From NCBI GenBank assembly GCA_021205365.1, contig JAJPXP010000032.1, positions 1-64,000 of the forward strand: DNA of 64,000 bases, written 5' to 3'. Within the stretch, counting starts at the first letter, position 1. Every line of letters begins with the position of its first letter. This document shows positions 51,871 through 60,689 of the stretch, piece by piece. Origin of the DNA: Clostridia bacterium (GTDB lineage Bacteria > Bacillota > Clostridia > Oscillospirales > Butyricicoccaceae). The position numbers were made by a program, and so were the translations under genes. The notes beneath the pieces are model-generated. The model did no database searches. It saw nothing but the letters and a program-made list of their open reading frames with translations, and was not told the DNA's origin.

Positions 51871-52485
51871 TTACTGTGCTGCCAGCTTTTTCAGGCATGC
51901 ACGGATGAGTTCCTCTGCGGTTAGGTTTGGATCGGCTTCCAAGCCCTCCATTGCCTTCATTGCTTCCGTCTGGGAATATCCCAGCACCATCAATGCAGAA
52001 ACCGCTTCACTGACTGCATTTACAGCGCTGTCCTGTATCGGCGTGACCATAACCAGGCCGCCGCCCGATTGCAGGGTTTCCTGTTCCTTTGCCAGCTTGT
52101 CTTTCAATTCGAGACAGATACGCTGTGCAATTTTTTTGCCAATACCGGGGGCCTGTGTCAGAAATTTTGCGTCCCCGGTGATAATACACAGCGCCAGTTG
52201 GCTCGGTGGTGCAATGCTGAGAATCGCAAGCGCGGCCTTCGGGCCGACACCCGAGACACCCAGCAGCAGCTTGAAGAGATTCAACTCCTCCTGCTCTGCA
52301 AAGCCATATAAATCACAGGCATTTTCCCGAATGCTCATATATGTATATAGCCGCGTCATCTTACCCTTCTGAATGGAAGCACAGGTATTCTGCGACGTAC
52401 GGCATGCATAGCCGACACCACCGCAGTCAATCACCGCAAGCTCCTTTTCAATCAGCGCAACTATTCCTTCCAGATAATAAAACAA
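51871..52485 (-). CDS. ruvA: Holliday junction DNA-binding protein RuvA
   Basis: A 204-residue protein of the tetrameric RuvA family. It has the OB-fold N terminus (FYYLEGIVALIEKELAVID), two helix-hairpin-helix motifs (LLGVSGVGPKAALAIL near 72 and LTQAPGIGKKIAQRI near 108) and a C-terminal UBA-like domain that binds RuvB. The start is a TTG six bases after AAGGAG; no ATG fits. Middle gene of ruvCAB. Confidence 0.95.
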   Translation of the reverse strand: MFYYLEGIVALIEKELAVIDCGGVGYACRTSQNTCASIQKGKMTRLYTYMSIRENACDLYGFAEQEELNLFKLLLGVSGVGPKAALAILSIAPPSQLALCIITGDAKFLTQAPGIGKKIAQRICLELKDKLAKEQETLQSGGGLVMVTPIQDSAVNAVSEAVSALMVLGYSQTEAMKAMEGLEADPNLTAEELIRACLKKLAAQ

Positions 52486-52515
52486 AACATGCTCCTTTTC
52501 CGCATGAAAGCTTTG

Positions 52516-53040
52516 TTATTTGCCGCCTGCATTGATTTCAAACTGCTGCAGCTTTTTCTTTACCAGCTGGGAGTCTTCTGCATGTGCGTGACAAACAGCC
52601 AATGCAAGGGCATCTGCAGCGTCATCTGGCCGCGGCATGCGATTGAGCTTTAGCATAATCCGGGTCATTTCCATAACCTGCCGCTTTTCCGCCTTACCGT
52701 AACCTACAACAGACTGCTTGACCTGCGACGGCGTATATTCCGCCGGGGTAATTCCCCTTTGGGCACACGCGAGCAAAATCACGCCACGGGCATGTCCAAC
52801 CTGAATGCCAGTCGTAATATTGGTATTAAAAAACAGCTCCTCCACTGCGACAGCATCCGGTTTGAATGTGTCCAGCAGCGTTAGCATGTCATTATAAATT
52901 TCCTTCAGGCGCAGATGCAGTGCCACACCAGCGGGTGTTGTAATCGCACCATGGCGGATATGGGTAAACTGATTGCGTTCAAATTGTACCACACCATATC
53001 CGACAGTCGCATACCCCGGGTCAATACCAAGAATAATCAT
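52516..53040 (-). CDS. ruvC: Holliday junction resolvase RuvC
   Basis: A 174-residue endonuclease that cuts Holliday junctions. The catalytic acidic residues lie in GIDPG near residue 7, AVEELFFNTN near 66 and the D-x-x-D pair DDAADALALAVCH near 139. GGAGGTTCGC before the ATG at 53040 sets the start. It leads the ruvCAB run, with glmM downstream. Confidence 0.95.
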   Translation of the reverse strand: MIILGIDPGYATVGYGVVQFERNQFTHIRHGAITTPAGVALHLRLKEIYNDMLTLLDTFKPDAVAVEELFFNTNITTGIQVGHARGVILLACAQRGITPAEYTPSQVKQSVVGYGKAEKRQVMEMTRIMLKLNRMPRPDDAADALALAVCHAHAEDSQLVKKKLQQFEINAGGK

Positions 53041-53071
53041 GCGAACCTCCACTACGTCAACATACATCTTT

Positions 53072-53100
53072 AGTGTACCACAATAAAGGTAATATCACAA
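53072..53100 (-). promoter_or_regulatory. ruvC promoter
   Basis: On the minus strand TTGTGA, 17 bases, TACACT. No LexA box was seen. Confidence 0.5.
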
Positions 53101-53141
53101 GAAAATCCTCTATTTTTGATCAAAAAGGCCTTTTATTTGCA

Positions 53142-54398
53142 TTATTTTCCATATCCTGCCTGACGGATTTTTTCCGCCGCCAGCAAAATACCAGCTTTGC
53201 CGGATGGATATGTTAAGCCACCCTGCATATAGCAGACATATGGTTCGCGCATCGGTGCATCAGCAGACAACTCAATGGAAGCACCTTGAACAAATGCACC
53301 AGCCGCCATGATTACCTCATCGTCGTATCCCGGCATCGCCCACGGTACAGGTGTCACAAAGGAATCCACCGGTGCCCCCGCCTGGATGCCCTCACAGAAT
53401 CTGCACAGCGGTTCCGGTGCGCCAAATGCAATCGTCTGGATAATATCATGACGGGTATCTTCAGGAAGCGGATGCACTTCAAAACCCATCATCTGCATCA
53501 CCTTTGCACCGAAAATTGCAGTTTTTAACGCCTGTGCCGTGGTATGCGGCGCTAAAAACAGGCCCTGATACAGCAGTCGGTTCTGTCCCATGGTGCAGCC
53601 GCATTCGCCGCCGATTCCCGGTGCAGTCAGCCGATAAGAAGCATTTTCCACAAGATCCTTCCTTCCGGCAATATAGCCGCCCGTCGGTGCAAGCCCGCCG
53701 CCCGGATTCTTGATAAGAGAGCCCGCAATGATATCTGCGCCAACCTGCGTCGGCTCCCGTTCTTCTACAAATTCACCATAGCAGTTATCCACCATGATGA
53801 CTGCATCCGGATTTGCTGCATGTACTGCTGTGCAGACCTCTCCAATCTGTTCACAGGATAATGTTTCACGGACTGCATAGCCCTTACTGCGCTGGATAAA
53901 TACCAGCTTGACATCTGGTGCCTTAGCGGCTTCTACAATTGCTGGAATATCTGGCAAGCCGTCCTTCATCTCTACCTGACGGTAACCAATACCATACTGC
54001 TTCATACTGCCTGCCATATCACCATTGATGGTATTCATCAGGGTGTCATATGCCGGACCAGTTGCCGATAATACCACATCCCCAGTTTTGACTGCGGAAA
54101 ACATCGCACAGCAGAGCGCATGTGTGCCATTGACAAAGCCAATACGCACGAGTGCAGCTTCTGCACCAAAAATATCAGCATAAATCTCATCCAGGGTATC
54201 ACGACCCTTGTCATCGTAGCCATAACCAGTGGTTCCGGCGAACATAGCTTCTGCGACACGGTTCTTGGCAAATGCAGCCAGAACCTTTTCGGTATTGTGT
54301 TCGCTGATTCCATCAATCTCATTAAAATACGGACGAACTGCCAGCTCAGCATCCCTGCCAAGCTGGCGGATCTCCGGTGAAATATCCAAATAAGTCAT
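53142..54398 (-). CDS. PLP-dependent methionine gamma-lyase-like protein
   Basis: A 418-residue fold-type I PLP enzyme of the family once called aluminium-resistance protein and now methionine gamma-lyase family (PF06838). The Schiff-base Lys lies in GSLIKNPGGGLAPTGGY near residue 232, with VDNCYGEF (Asp) near 201 and the substrate-side GGECGCTMGQNR near 264. Reaction on sulfur amino acids is likely but not proven. Its ATG overlaps the GNAT gene stop (ATGA). Confidence 0.9.
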   Translation of the reverse strand: MTYLDISPEIRQLGRDAELAVRPYFNEIDGISEHNTEKVLAAFAKNRVAEAMFAGTTGYGYDDKGRDTLDEIYADIFGAEAALVRIGFVNGTHALCCAMFSAVKTGDVVLSATGPAYDTLMNTINGDMAGSMKQYGIGYRQVEMKDGLPDIPAIVEAAKAPDVKLVFIQRSKGYAVRETLSCEQIGEVCTAVHAANPDAVIMVDNCYGEFVEEREPTQVGADIIAGSLIKNPGGGLAPTGGYIAGRKDLVENASYRLTAPGIGGECGCTMGQNRLLYQGLFLAPHTTAQALKTAIFGAKVMQMMGFEVHPLPEDTRHDIIQTIAFGAPEPLCRFCEGIQAGAPVDSFVTPVPWAMPGYDDEVIMAAGAFVQGASIELSADAPMREPYVCYMQGGLTYPSGKAGILLAAEKIRQAGYGK

Positions 54399-54817
54399 AT
54401 TTTCTTCTCCATCATCTGATGCGGGCAGCCTTCGTCATCATAGATATCTCCAAAAGGCTGAAACCCGTTTTTTTCATAAAATTTCATTGCTCTACATTGT
54501 GCGCCGAGAATAATCTTTTGCACGCCAAGCTGTGCCGCTTTTTCACAGCAGGCGGTCAGCAGCATCGAACCGCTTCCACCGCCGCGTTCCTTCTTCAATA
54601 CCGCAACACGTCCAACATGCATGGAATGATTTCCATCCTCTGAAAACATCCGGGCTGTACCGATCACAGCACCATTCCGGCGAAGCAAAACATGCCAGCT
54701 CTTTGCATCCACATCATCAAATTCCTGGCAGAAGCCCTGCTCTTGCATAAAAACTGCTTCGCGAATCCGGCGTGCTTCCTTTGGCAGACAGCCAAAATCG
54801 CTCCAAATCCAATCCAT
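54395..54817 (-). CDS. GNAT-family N-acetyltransferase
   Basis: A 140-residue acetyl-CoA-dependent transferase of the ElaA-like short form. It has VGRVAVLKKERGGGSGSMLL near residues 68-88 (acetyl-CoA loop) and KFYEKNGFQPFGDIYDDEGCPHQMM at the end. Substrate unknown. It overlaps the lyase gene downstream, so both are cotranscribed. Confidence 0.9.
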   Translation of the reverse strand: MDWIWSDFGCLPKEARRIREAVFMQEQGFCQEFDDVDAKSWHVLLRRNGAVIGTARMFSEDGNHSMHVGRVAVLKKERGGGSGSMLLTACCEKAAQLGVQKIILGAQCRAMKFYEKNGFQPFGDIYDDEGCPHQMMEKKI

Positions 54818-54835
54818 TGTTTTCTCCTCATTCCG

Positions 54836-54870
54836 TCAAAAAGGACGGCGCATTGCTGCAATCCGTCCTT
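54836..54870 (-). terminator. Terminator of the wall-sugar operon
   Basis: AAGGACGG and CCGTCCTT; on the minus strand a run of five T follows. Confidence 0.75.
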
Positions 54871-54875
54871 TTCTA

Positions 54876-55652
54876 TTATTCAGCCTCATTTGCCAGCAGG
54901 GAACTTCCATCCGGTAGCAGAAACAATGCCTCCATCGGTTCCTCCTGTTGGATATTGTCAATCACAACACTGCGAACCAGCTCACTGCCGCGGTTATAAT
55001 CCGCCTGAACCAGCAAACCGCTCACAGCAGATACCCAATAGGTCAGGCTATATCCCGTGTCGGTATCATTTACAGTGACATAAATACACGCTTCTCCGTT
55101 CACTGTGCGTTCACCAGCAGCAAGAATATCCGTCTTTTCCTCCTGCACCACAGTTTCATATGTCGGAATCATACTCATATCATCCGCAGAAACCGTCCCG
55201 GCAGAGCCGCTGTACTGTGTTGCGCCGCCATTACGCCATGCATAATATATATCATCTTTGACTGCTTCATAGCGCTCCATATTGCCTTCTGAATTAAAGT
55301 AACCAGTCAGGCAGACACCATCGCGGACATACTGCATGGCATAGATGGTTTCCCAGCTTCCGCTCCAATACAGGGTATTGGTTACTGATGCCGTATAGGC
55401 ATCAGGCCGACGCATGCTTGCAATTACCTGCTGCACATTATCAACGGTGATATTGGCATCCGTACGCTGGTATCCGGTCTGTTCCGTTACATCGTAGAGT
55501 TCTGCACTCCCCGCCGGAAGTGCAATTCCTGAGCCTTTTCCACCGAGGCACAGCGCCAAAACAACAGCAAGTAAAACAGCACAGGCAAATACAATCAGCC
55601 CGGTATGCCGCAGCCTTTTACCACGCGCAGCAATATCAGTCTTATCTTCCAT
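54876..55652 (-). CDS. Membrane-anchored extracytoplasmic protein
   Basis: A 258-residue protein with one N-terminal membrane helix (about 18-37, HTGLIVFACAVLLAVVLALC) and an external domain of about 215 residues. The domain is beta-rich with Tyr/Trp-rich strands, resembling the fold of LolA/MucB-like lipid-binding or germination-type proteins, but I cannot assign it. It follows wecB by 13 bases; GAGG precedes the ATG at 55652. A role at the envelope is likely from position and topology. Confidence 0.7.
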   Translation of the reverse strand: MEDKTDIAARGKRLRHTGLIVFACAVLLAVVLALCLGGKGSGIALPAGSAELYDVTEQTGYQRTDANITVDNVQQVIASMRRPDAYTASVTNTLYWSGSWETIYAMQYVRDGVCLTGYFNSEGNMERYEAVKDDIYYAWRNGGATQYSGSAGTVSADDMSMIPTYETVVQEEKTDILAAGERTVNGEACIYVTVNDTDTGYSLTYWVSAVSGLLVQADYNRGSELVRSVVIDNIQQEEPMEALFLLPDGSSLLANEAE

Positions 55653-55665
55653 CAAAGAACCTCTT

Positions 55666-56814
55666 TTACGGACAGAATTCATCCGGCTTCTCGGAAATCT
55701 GACCGAAATGGCAGCGAATCATCTGCACAATACGCCGGGAAGTCTGCCCATCGCCATACGGATTGACCGCATGTGCCATCTTTTGATATTCTTCCTCATG
55801 ATCCAGCAATGTGCATGCCATAGAATAGATGGTTTCCTCATCCACTCCTGCCAGACGTACCGTACCGGCTTCAATTGCCTCTGGTCGTTCTGTCTCACGG
55901 CGCAAAACGAGAACCGGCTTGCCAAGGCTCGGCGCTTCCTCCTGCAGTCCGCCGGAATCTGTCAGAACCATAAAGCTGCGTCCCATCAGGTTGTGCATTT
56001 CATCCACAGCCAACGGCTCAATCAGATGAATGCGGTCATGACCGGACAAATACGTTGCGGCGGTCTCACGCACATACGGACTGAGATGTACCGGATACAC
56101 AATGTCAATATCCTCATATGCATCTGCCAGGCGGCGGAGAGCACGCATAATGTTTTCCATCGGCTCTCCATAATTTTCACGGCGATGTGCCGTTACCAGA
56201 ATCACACGCCGTCCCATATAATCCAGCGTATTCAGCACTTCATCCCGGAAGATGAAATTCGAACAAACTGTGGAATGAATTGCATCGACAACAGTATTGC
56301 CGCATACAATGACACCATCTGTAATACCCTCAGCTGCCAGATTCCTGCGGTTTCGCTCTGTTGGAGCAAAATGCAGTTCTGCAATCTGTCCCGTCAGCTT
56401 CCGGTTCATTTCCTCCGGGAATGGGGAATACTTGTCAAATGTGCGCAGGCCAGCTTCCACATGGCCCACCGGAATCTTGTGATAAAAGGCCGCCAGCGCC
56501 CCAGCAAAGGTTGTCGATGTATCGCCATGTACCAGGACAATATCCGGCTTTGCCTGCTCCAGCACTTCATCCAAACCAGTCAGAGACTTGGTTGTAATCG
56601 TCGCCAGTGTCTGGCGCGGCTGCATGATATCCAGATCATAGTCAGCCTTCAGTTTGAAAATATCCATAACCTGGTCCAGCATCTGACGATGCTGTGCGGT
56701 AACGCAGACAATGGACTCCACACCTTCTGTGCGCTCCAGCTCATGTACCAGCGGAGCCATTTTTATTGCCTCCGGCCGTGTACCGAAGACAGTCATTACT
56801 TTGATTGTTTTCAT
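55666..56814 (-). CDS. wecB: UDP-GlcNAc 2-epimerase (non-hydrolysing)
   Basis: A 382-residue epimerase (WecB/MnaA) that interconverts UDP-GlcNAc and UDP-ManNAc for wall teichoic acid or related polymers. FGTRPEAIKMAPL lies near residue 9, HGDTSTT near 93, GHVEAGLRT near 114, the catalytic-region TAHRRENYG near 208 and TDSGGLQEEAPSLGKPVL near 285. GGAGG sets the ATG at 56814. It follows tagO by 17 bases. Confidence 0.95.
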   Translation of the reverse strand: MKTIKVMTVFGTRPEAIKMAPLVHELERTEGVESIVCVTAQHRQMLDQVMDIFKLKADYDLDIMQPRQTLATITTKSLTGLDEVLEQAKPDIVLVHGDTSTTFAGALAAFYHKIPVGHVEAGLRTFDKYSPFPEEMNRKLTGQIAELHFAPTERNRRNLAAEGITDGVIVCGNTVVDAIHSTVCSNFIFRDEVLNTLDYMGRRVILVTAHRRENYGEPMENIMRALRRLADAYEDIDIVYPVHLSPYVRETAATYLSGHDRIHLIEPLAVDEMHNLMGRSFMVLTDSGGLQEEAPSLGKPVLVLRRETERPEAIEAGTVRLAGVDEETIYSMACTLLDHEEEYQKMAHAVNPYGDGQTSRRIVQMIRCHFGQISEKPDEFCP

Positions 56815-56831
56815 TCTCAAATCCTCCGCAA

Positions 56832-57968
56832 TTACGGCTTCTGTTCAGAATGTTTTTCTTCTGCAGCTTTTTCACGCTTGCGCAGTTCATCCCGCAGCTG
56901 CTGTTCATGGAACTTCATTTTCCGTTTCTCGGTGGAGAGGTAAACGATACCGCCAATGACAATGGCAATCAGCACAACTGCTACCATAACGATCGCACGG
57001 AACTCACCGGAGGTTGTCAGCACAACTGCCAGAAGCCCGAGGATTGTTGAAATGATATAGAGAATCGCTACCGTCTGCTTCTGGTTAAAGCCCATGTCAA
57101 TCAATCTGTGATGGACATGACCACGATCCGGCGAAAACGGACTTCTGCCCGACAGGATGCGGCGCGTAAATGCAAACGCCGTATCAAAAATCGGCAGTCC
57201 AAGAATCAGGAACGGGACAGCAAAGGAAATAATTGCATATACCTTGAACATGCCCTGAATCGACAGCGTAGCCAGCATAAAGCCCAGAAACGTAGAACCA
57301 GTATCTCCCATGAAAATGCTTGCCGGATTCAGATTAAACGGCATAAATCCAACACACGCGCCTGCCAGTACAGCCAGAAGAATAGCAATCGGAATTTCAC
57401 CGATCAAAAGAGATACCGCCAGCATAGTCATGCACGCAATTGCGGAAACACCGACCGCCAGTCCGTCCAGGCCGTCAATCAGGTTTACCGCGTTTGTAAT
57501 AGCGACAATCCAGATGATGGTAATCGGAATAGACAGCACGCCAAAATGCAGATACAATTCGTTACTCAGTATGTTCGGGTTGGTAATCAGCTCAATACGC
57601 AGATTTCCGAAAATAACCGGAACTGCTGCAGCGACCAATTGGATGCCGAACTTGAACTTTGCTCCCAGCGCATTGCGGTCATCAAAAATGCCAAGAACAA
57701 CGATCATCGCCGAACCAATCAAAATGGTAAAACTCTGCATCGTCCACTGCCCCATCAGCAGGCTAACGATAACAAAGCTCAAATAAATCGCAAGGCCACC
57801 CAGACGCGGAATCGGTTTTTTATGCATCCGGCGCGAATCCTTTGGGATATCAATCGCGCCAATACGGTGTGCAAGCTTCTTAACGGGTGGTGTAAAAAGG
57901 AAAGACAAAATGCCTGCCGCAAAAAACGCCACCAGAACCTTGATCACAACCAGATAAATTTCATCCAT
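56832..57968 (-). CDS. tagO: Undecaprenyl-phosphate GlcNAc-1-phosphate transferase
   Basis: A 378-residue polytopic transferase of the WecA/TagO branch of the MraY family, with about eleven membrane helices. It starts wall-polymer synthesis by loading GlcNAc-1-phosphate on undecaprenyl phosphate. Diagnostic motifs are GIFDDRNALGAKFKFGIQ near 94, NAVNLIDGLDGLA near 152, FMGDTGSTFLG near 209 and the HVHHRLIDMG near 283. A long charged tail (about 335-378) is cytosolic. It pairs with wecB downstream. Confidence 0.94.
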   Translation of the reverse strand: MDEIYLVVIKVLVAFFAAGILSFLFTPPVKKLAHRIGAIDIPKDSRRMHKKPIPRLGGLAIYLSFVIVSLLMGQWTMQSFTILIGSAMIVVLGIFDDRNALGAKFKFGIQLVAAAVPVIFGNLRIELITNPNILSNELYLHFGVLSIPITIIWIVAITNAVNLIDGLDGLAVGVSAIACMTMLAVSLLIGEIPIAILLAVLAGACVGFMPFNLNPASIFMGDTGSTFLGFMLATLSIQGMFKVYAIISFAVPFLILGLPIFDTAFAFTRRILSGRSPFSPDRGHVHHRLIDMGFNQKQTVAILYIISTILGLLAVVLTTSGEFRAIVMVAVVLIAIVIGGIVYLSTEKRKMKFHEQQLRDELRKREKAAEEKHSEQKP

Positions 57969-57995
57969 ATAGCACCTCAGATCAGGCGGCGCAGA

Positions 57996-59186
57996 TTACT
58001 TCAGGAATTCTGCAACCGTTTCGCCAATGCGCTGGCATGCGATTTCAATATTTTCCAGACTCGGCATAGAGAAGTTCATACGGAAGCCATTGCAAATTGC
58101 GTCCTCATCGGTAGCAAATGCATTGCCCGGTACGCATGCAACCTTCTTTTTGGTGATCTCCTTACACAGCAGGAAGCTGTCATAGCCTTCCGGCAGCTCG
58201 CCCCAGATAAACAGGCCGCCATTCGGATGTGTAAAGGTAACGCGTTTGTCAACATACTTTTCAAGGCCTGCCAGCATAGCGTCGCGCTTTATCTTGTGCA
58301 GCGCGCAGATATCCTGAATATGTGCATCCAGATCATAAGTAGCAAGATACTGGGAAACCAGCATCTGGAAGTACATGTTCGTATGTACATCGCTTACCTG
58401 CTTGCAAACTACCATACGGTTGATAACGTCCTTGTTTGCCAGGCAGAAGCCGATACGCATACCAGGAGACAAAACCTTGGAATAGGAGCCTGCATAAACA
58501 ACACGGCCTTCGGTATCCATAGACTTGACGGTTGCAACCGGCTCTCCCTCGTAACGCAGCTCGAAATACGGGTTGTCCTCCAAAATCAGAACATCATACT
58601 TTTTTGCAATCTCCAGCAGCTCCTTGCGGCGTTCCAGCGTCATGGTACGTCCCGACGGATTCTGGAATGTTGGGATAACGTAAATAAACTTAACATTTTC
58701 CGTGGTAGACAGCACTTCCTCCAGCTTGTCCATACGCATACCGTCTTCATCCATCGGTACGCCCTTCAATTCGGCGCCAAAGCTGCGGAATGCATTCAGT
58801 GCGCCGATAAAGCTCGGCTCTTCACAAACAATCACATCACCGCGGTTAATCATGGTCTGGGTGAACAGGCTGATGGTCTGCTGACCGCCAGTGGTGATGA
58901 GAACGTCATCATCCTCTGTTCCGGTCTGATACTTTTCCTTTAGGCGCTTTTTGGTCTGTTCGCGCAACGGGGTATAGCCCTCCGTCGTGCCATACTGCAG
59001 GGTTGTAACCAGATTGTTTGCAAAAATGTCATTGCCGATTGCTGCCATTTCCTTGACCGGATAAGAACCCGGGTCTGGAGATCCGGCAGACAGTGCAATT
59101 ACCTCCGGATCAACAAGAACCTTGAAAATTTCTCGAATAGCAGACGGCTTCATAGCCGCAATATGATCAGCGATTTTATATTCCAT
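57996..59186 (-). CDS. PLP-dependent aminotransferase, class I/II
   Basis: A 396-residue aminotransferase of the LysN/2-aminoadipate or branched-chain-like group. SAGSPDPGSYPV near residue 33, GGQQTISLF near 97, the cofactor Asp in ILEDNPYFEL near 199 and the Schiff-base Lys in AGSYSKVLSPGMRIGF near 231 are conserved. No HTH is present, so it is not a MocR regulator. CAGGAGAG sets the ATG at 59186. Substrate is unassigned. Confidence 0.9.
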   Translation of the reverse strand: MEYKIADHIAAMKPSAIREIFKVLVDPEVIALSAGSPDPGSYPVKEMAAIGNDIFANNLVTTLQYGTTEGYTPLREQTKKRLKEKYQTGTEDDDVLITTGGQQTISLFTQTMINRGDVIVCEEPSFIGALNAFRSFGAELKGVPMDEDGMRMDKLEEVLSTTENVKFIYVIPTFQNPSGRTMTLERRKELLEIAKKYDVLILEDNPYFELRYEGEPVATVKSMDTEGRVVYAGSYSKVLSPGMRIGFCLANKDVINRMVVCKQVSDVHTNMYFQMLVSQYLATYDLDAHIQDICALHKIKRDAMLAGLEKYVDKRVTFTHPNGGLFIWGELPEGYDSFLLCKEITKKKVACVPGNAFATDEDAICNGFRMNFSMPSLENIEIACQRIGETVAEFLK

Positions 59187-59410
59187 GACAAATCTCTCCT
59201 GTCGATTCATTTTTTAATATAAACTTTTGATGTAAAAGAATACGCTTATAGTTGATTTTATCACATTGAATGCCTTCTTGCAACTGTGCCAATGCTTTCT
59301 ACATGAAATTTTCCTGTTCTTTTCATGATTTTGCACACATTTTCCTTCTGGATATACCTTCAGAATTTCCAGAATTTTTACAGTTTTACGCATCCCCTTA
59401 GCGGCATTTG

Positions 59411-59419
59411 TGGTATACT
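59411..59419 (+). promoter_or_regulatory. Extended -10 promoter
   Basis: TGGTATACT (TG-N-TATACT) about 57 bases before the export-protein ATG; no clear -35. The gap 59187-59475 is otherwise featureless and AT-rich. Confidence 0.45.
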
Positions 59420-59475
59420 ATACCCACATATTTCAAAAAGTCCCCATACTTTTTCATCCGAGGAGTTTTTAACCA

Positions 59476-59973
59476 ATGATAAGTACAATTTTTAATTTTC
59501 TTGCTGCACATATCAGTGCTTATGGTGCCGTTTTCATTGTATCCATGATTCCGCTCATTGAACTGCGTGGCTCCGTCATTGTGGGCACAGCCTTTGGCCT
59601 GCCATGGCTGAACGTCCTGCTGCTGAGTATTGTCGGCAATCTGATTCCCATCCCATTTATTTTGATTTTTGGCAAAAAACTGATAGCATGGCTGAAAACG
59701 CTGCCGTTCCTTTCCAAATTCACAAGCTGGTATGAACGCCACCTGATGAACAAATCAGATACTATCCAGAAATTTGCATTTTATGGCTTATGGCTGTTCG
59801 TCGGCATTCCACTGCCGGGTACCGGTGCCTGGTCCGGTTCTGTCATTGCATCCCTGCTGGAGGTTCCGCCGAAAAAGTCCTTTCCAGCTGTCATTTGTGG
59901 CGTCCTGACCGCAGGAATTATTATGACACTGGCATCCCGCGGCGTTGTTGGACTGTTCCAGTTCCTGTCCTAA
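59476..59973 (+). CDS. Putative small multidrug export protein
   Basis: A 165-residue membrane protein of the COG2426/Sm_multidrug_ex family with four or five helices and a conserved MIPLIELRGSVIVGTAFGLPW near residues 24-44 and PLPGTGAWSGS near 112. The family name is historical; it is related to the DedA/SNARE-associated fold, and export has not been shown. GAGGAG precedes the ATG by ten bases. It is 12 bases from the PAP2 gene. Confidence 0.88.
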   Translation: MISTIFNFLAAHISAYGAVFIVSMIPLIELRGSVIVGTAFGLPWLNVLLLSIVGNLIPIPFILIFGKKLIAWLKTLPFLSKFTSWYERHLMNKSDTIQKFAFYGLWLFVGIPLPGTGAWSGSVIASLLEVPPKKSFPAVICGVLTAGIIMTLASRGVVGLFQFLS

Positions 59974-59985
59974 GAGGTACGCACT

Positions 59986-60534
59986 ATGCTTGCTTCCATT
60001 ACATCCCTTGATTTTTCCATTTTATTCTGGATTCAAGAGCATGTGCGCTGCGCATTTCTCGATACGGTTCTTCCCTTTATCACCCATTTAGGCGATAAGG
60101 GCTGGTTCTGGATTGTACTCGGTGTCATTCTGCTCATTCCACGCAAAACACGTATTTGGGGTATCTGCATGCTGGTCTGCCTGGCTGTCGACTGCCTGCT
60201 TGGAGAAGGCCTGATTAAGCATCTGTTCCCGCGGCAGCGTCCCTGCGTCGTTCAGCCGATGAAAAATATGCTGATTTCTATTCCGCACTCCGTATCTTTC
60301 CCCTCCGGACACTCAGCTTCCTCGTTTACTGCATCCACTGCATTGTTCCAAAACAATAAACGTGCCGGTATCGCAGCATACGTTCTGGCAGCACTGATCG
60401 CCTTTTCCCGCCTGTATTGTTATGTACATTTTCCAAGTGATGTCCTGGGCGGCATTTTGCTGGGAATCTGCGTTGCCTGCATCTTGACACCGATGCTGAA
60501 AAAACGTTTTCACAATCTTTCTGATATGCCTTGA
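59986..60534 (+). CDS. PAP2-family phosphatase
   Basis: A 182-residue membrane phosphatase with all three PAP2 motifs: KHLFPRQRP near residue 78, FPSGHSAS near 105 and SRLYCYVHFPSD near 144. Such enzymes dephosphorylate undecaprenyl pyrophosphate or phosphatidic/phosphatidylglycerol phosphate on the outer face. AGAGG precedes the ATG. It is likely cotranscribed with the export-protein gene. Confidence 0.93.
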   Translation: MLASITSLDFSILFWIQEHVRCAFLDTVLPFITHLGDKGWFWIVLGVILLIPRKTRIWGICMLVCLAVDCLLGEGLIKHLFPRQRPCVVQPMKNMLISIPHSVSFPSGHSASSFTASTALFQNNKRAGIAAYVLAALIAFSRLYCYVHFPSDVLGGILLGICVACILTPMLKKRFHNLSDMP

Positions 60535-60540
60535 TTTTCC

Positions 60541-60570
60541 AATGCACTGCCAGTGGCAGTGCATTTTTTA
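60541..60570 (+). terminator. Intrinsic terminator
   Basis: AATGCACTGCC and GGCAGTGCATT with a three-base loop, then six T. Confidence 0.85.
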
Positions 60571-60578
60571 ACATCATC

Positions 60579-60607
60579 TTGACTTTTTCACTTTCATTTG
60601 TTAAACT
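60579..60607 (+). promoter_or_regulatory. MATE gene promoter
   Basis: TTGACT, 17 bases, TAAACT, starting the leader that contains the hairpin at 60624. Confidence 0.5.
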
Positions 60608-60623
60608 GACAAAATAATAGACC

Positions 60624-60657
60624 GCGTAAACCCTTTCGGGCTTTACGCATTTTTTAC
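60624..60657 (+). terminator. Terminator-like hairpin in the MATE leader
   Basis: GCGTAAACCC and GGGCTTTACGC (one bulge) with a TTTC loop, followed by ATTTTTTA. It lies between the promoter and the ribosome site, so it would act as an attenuator. Confidence 0.6.
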
Positions 60658-60689
60658 GTCTTCCCCATTCTGAAAGGAGTTTGCATCAA

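Noticed and set aside
55708-56943. 411-aa plus-strand ORF over wecB
   Set aside because: Antisense shadow of a well-conserved epimerase gene.
57108-58943. 611-aa plus-strand ORF over tagO and the aminotransferase
   Set aside because: Antisense shadow; the minus-strand frames encode two clear enzyme families.
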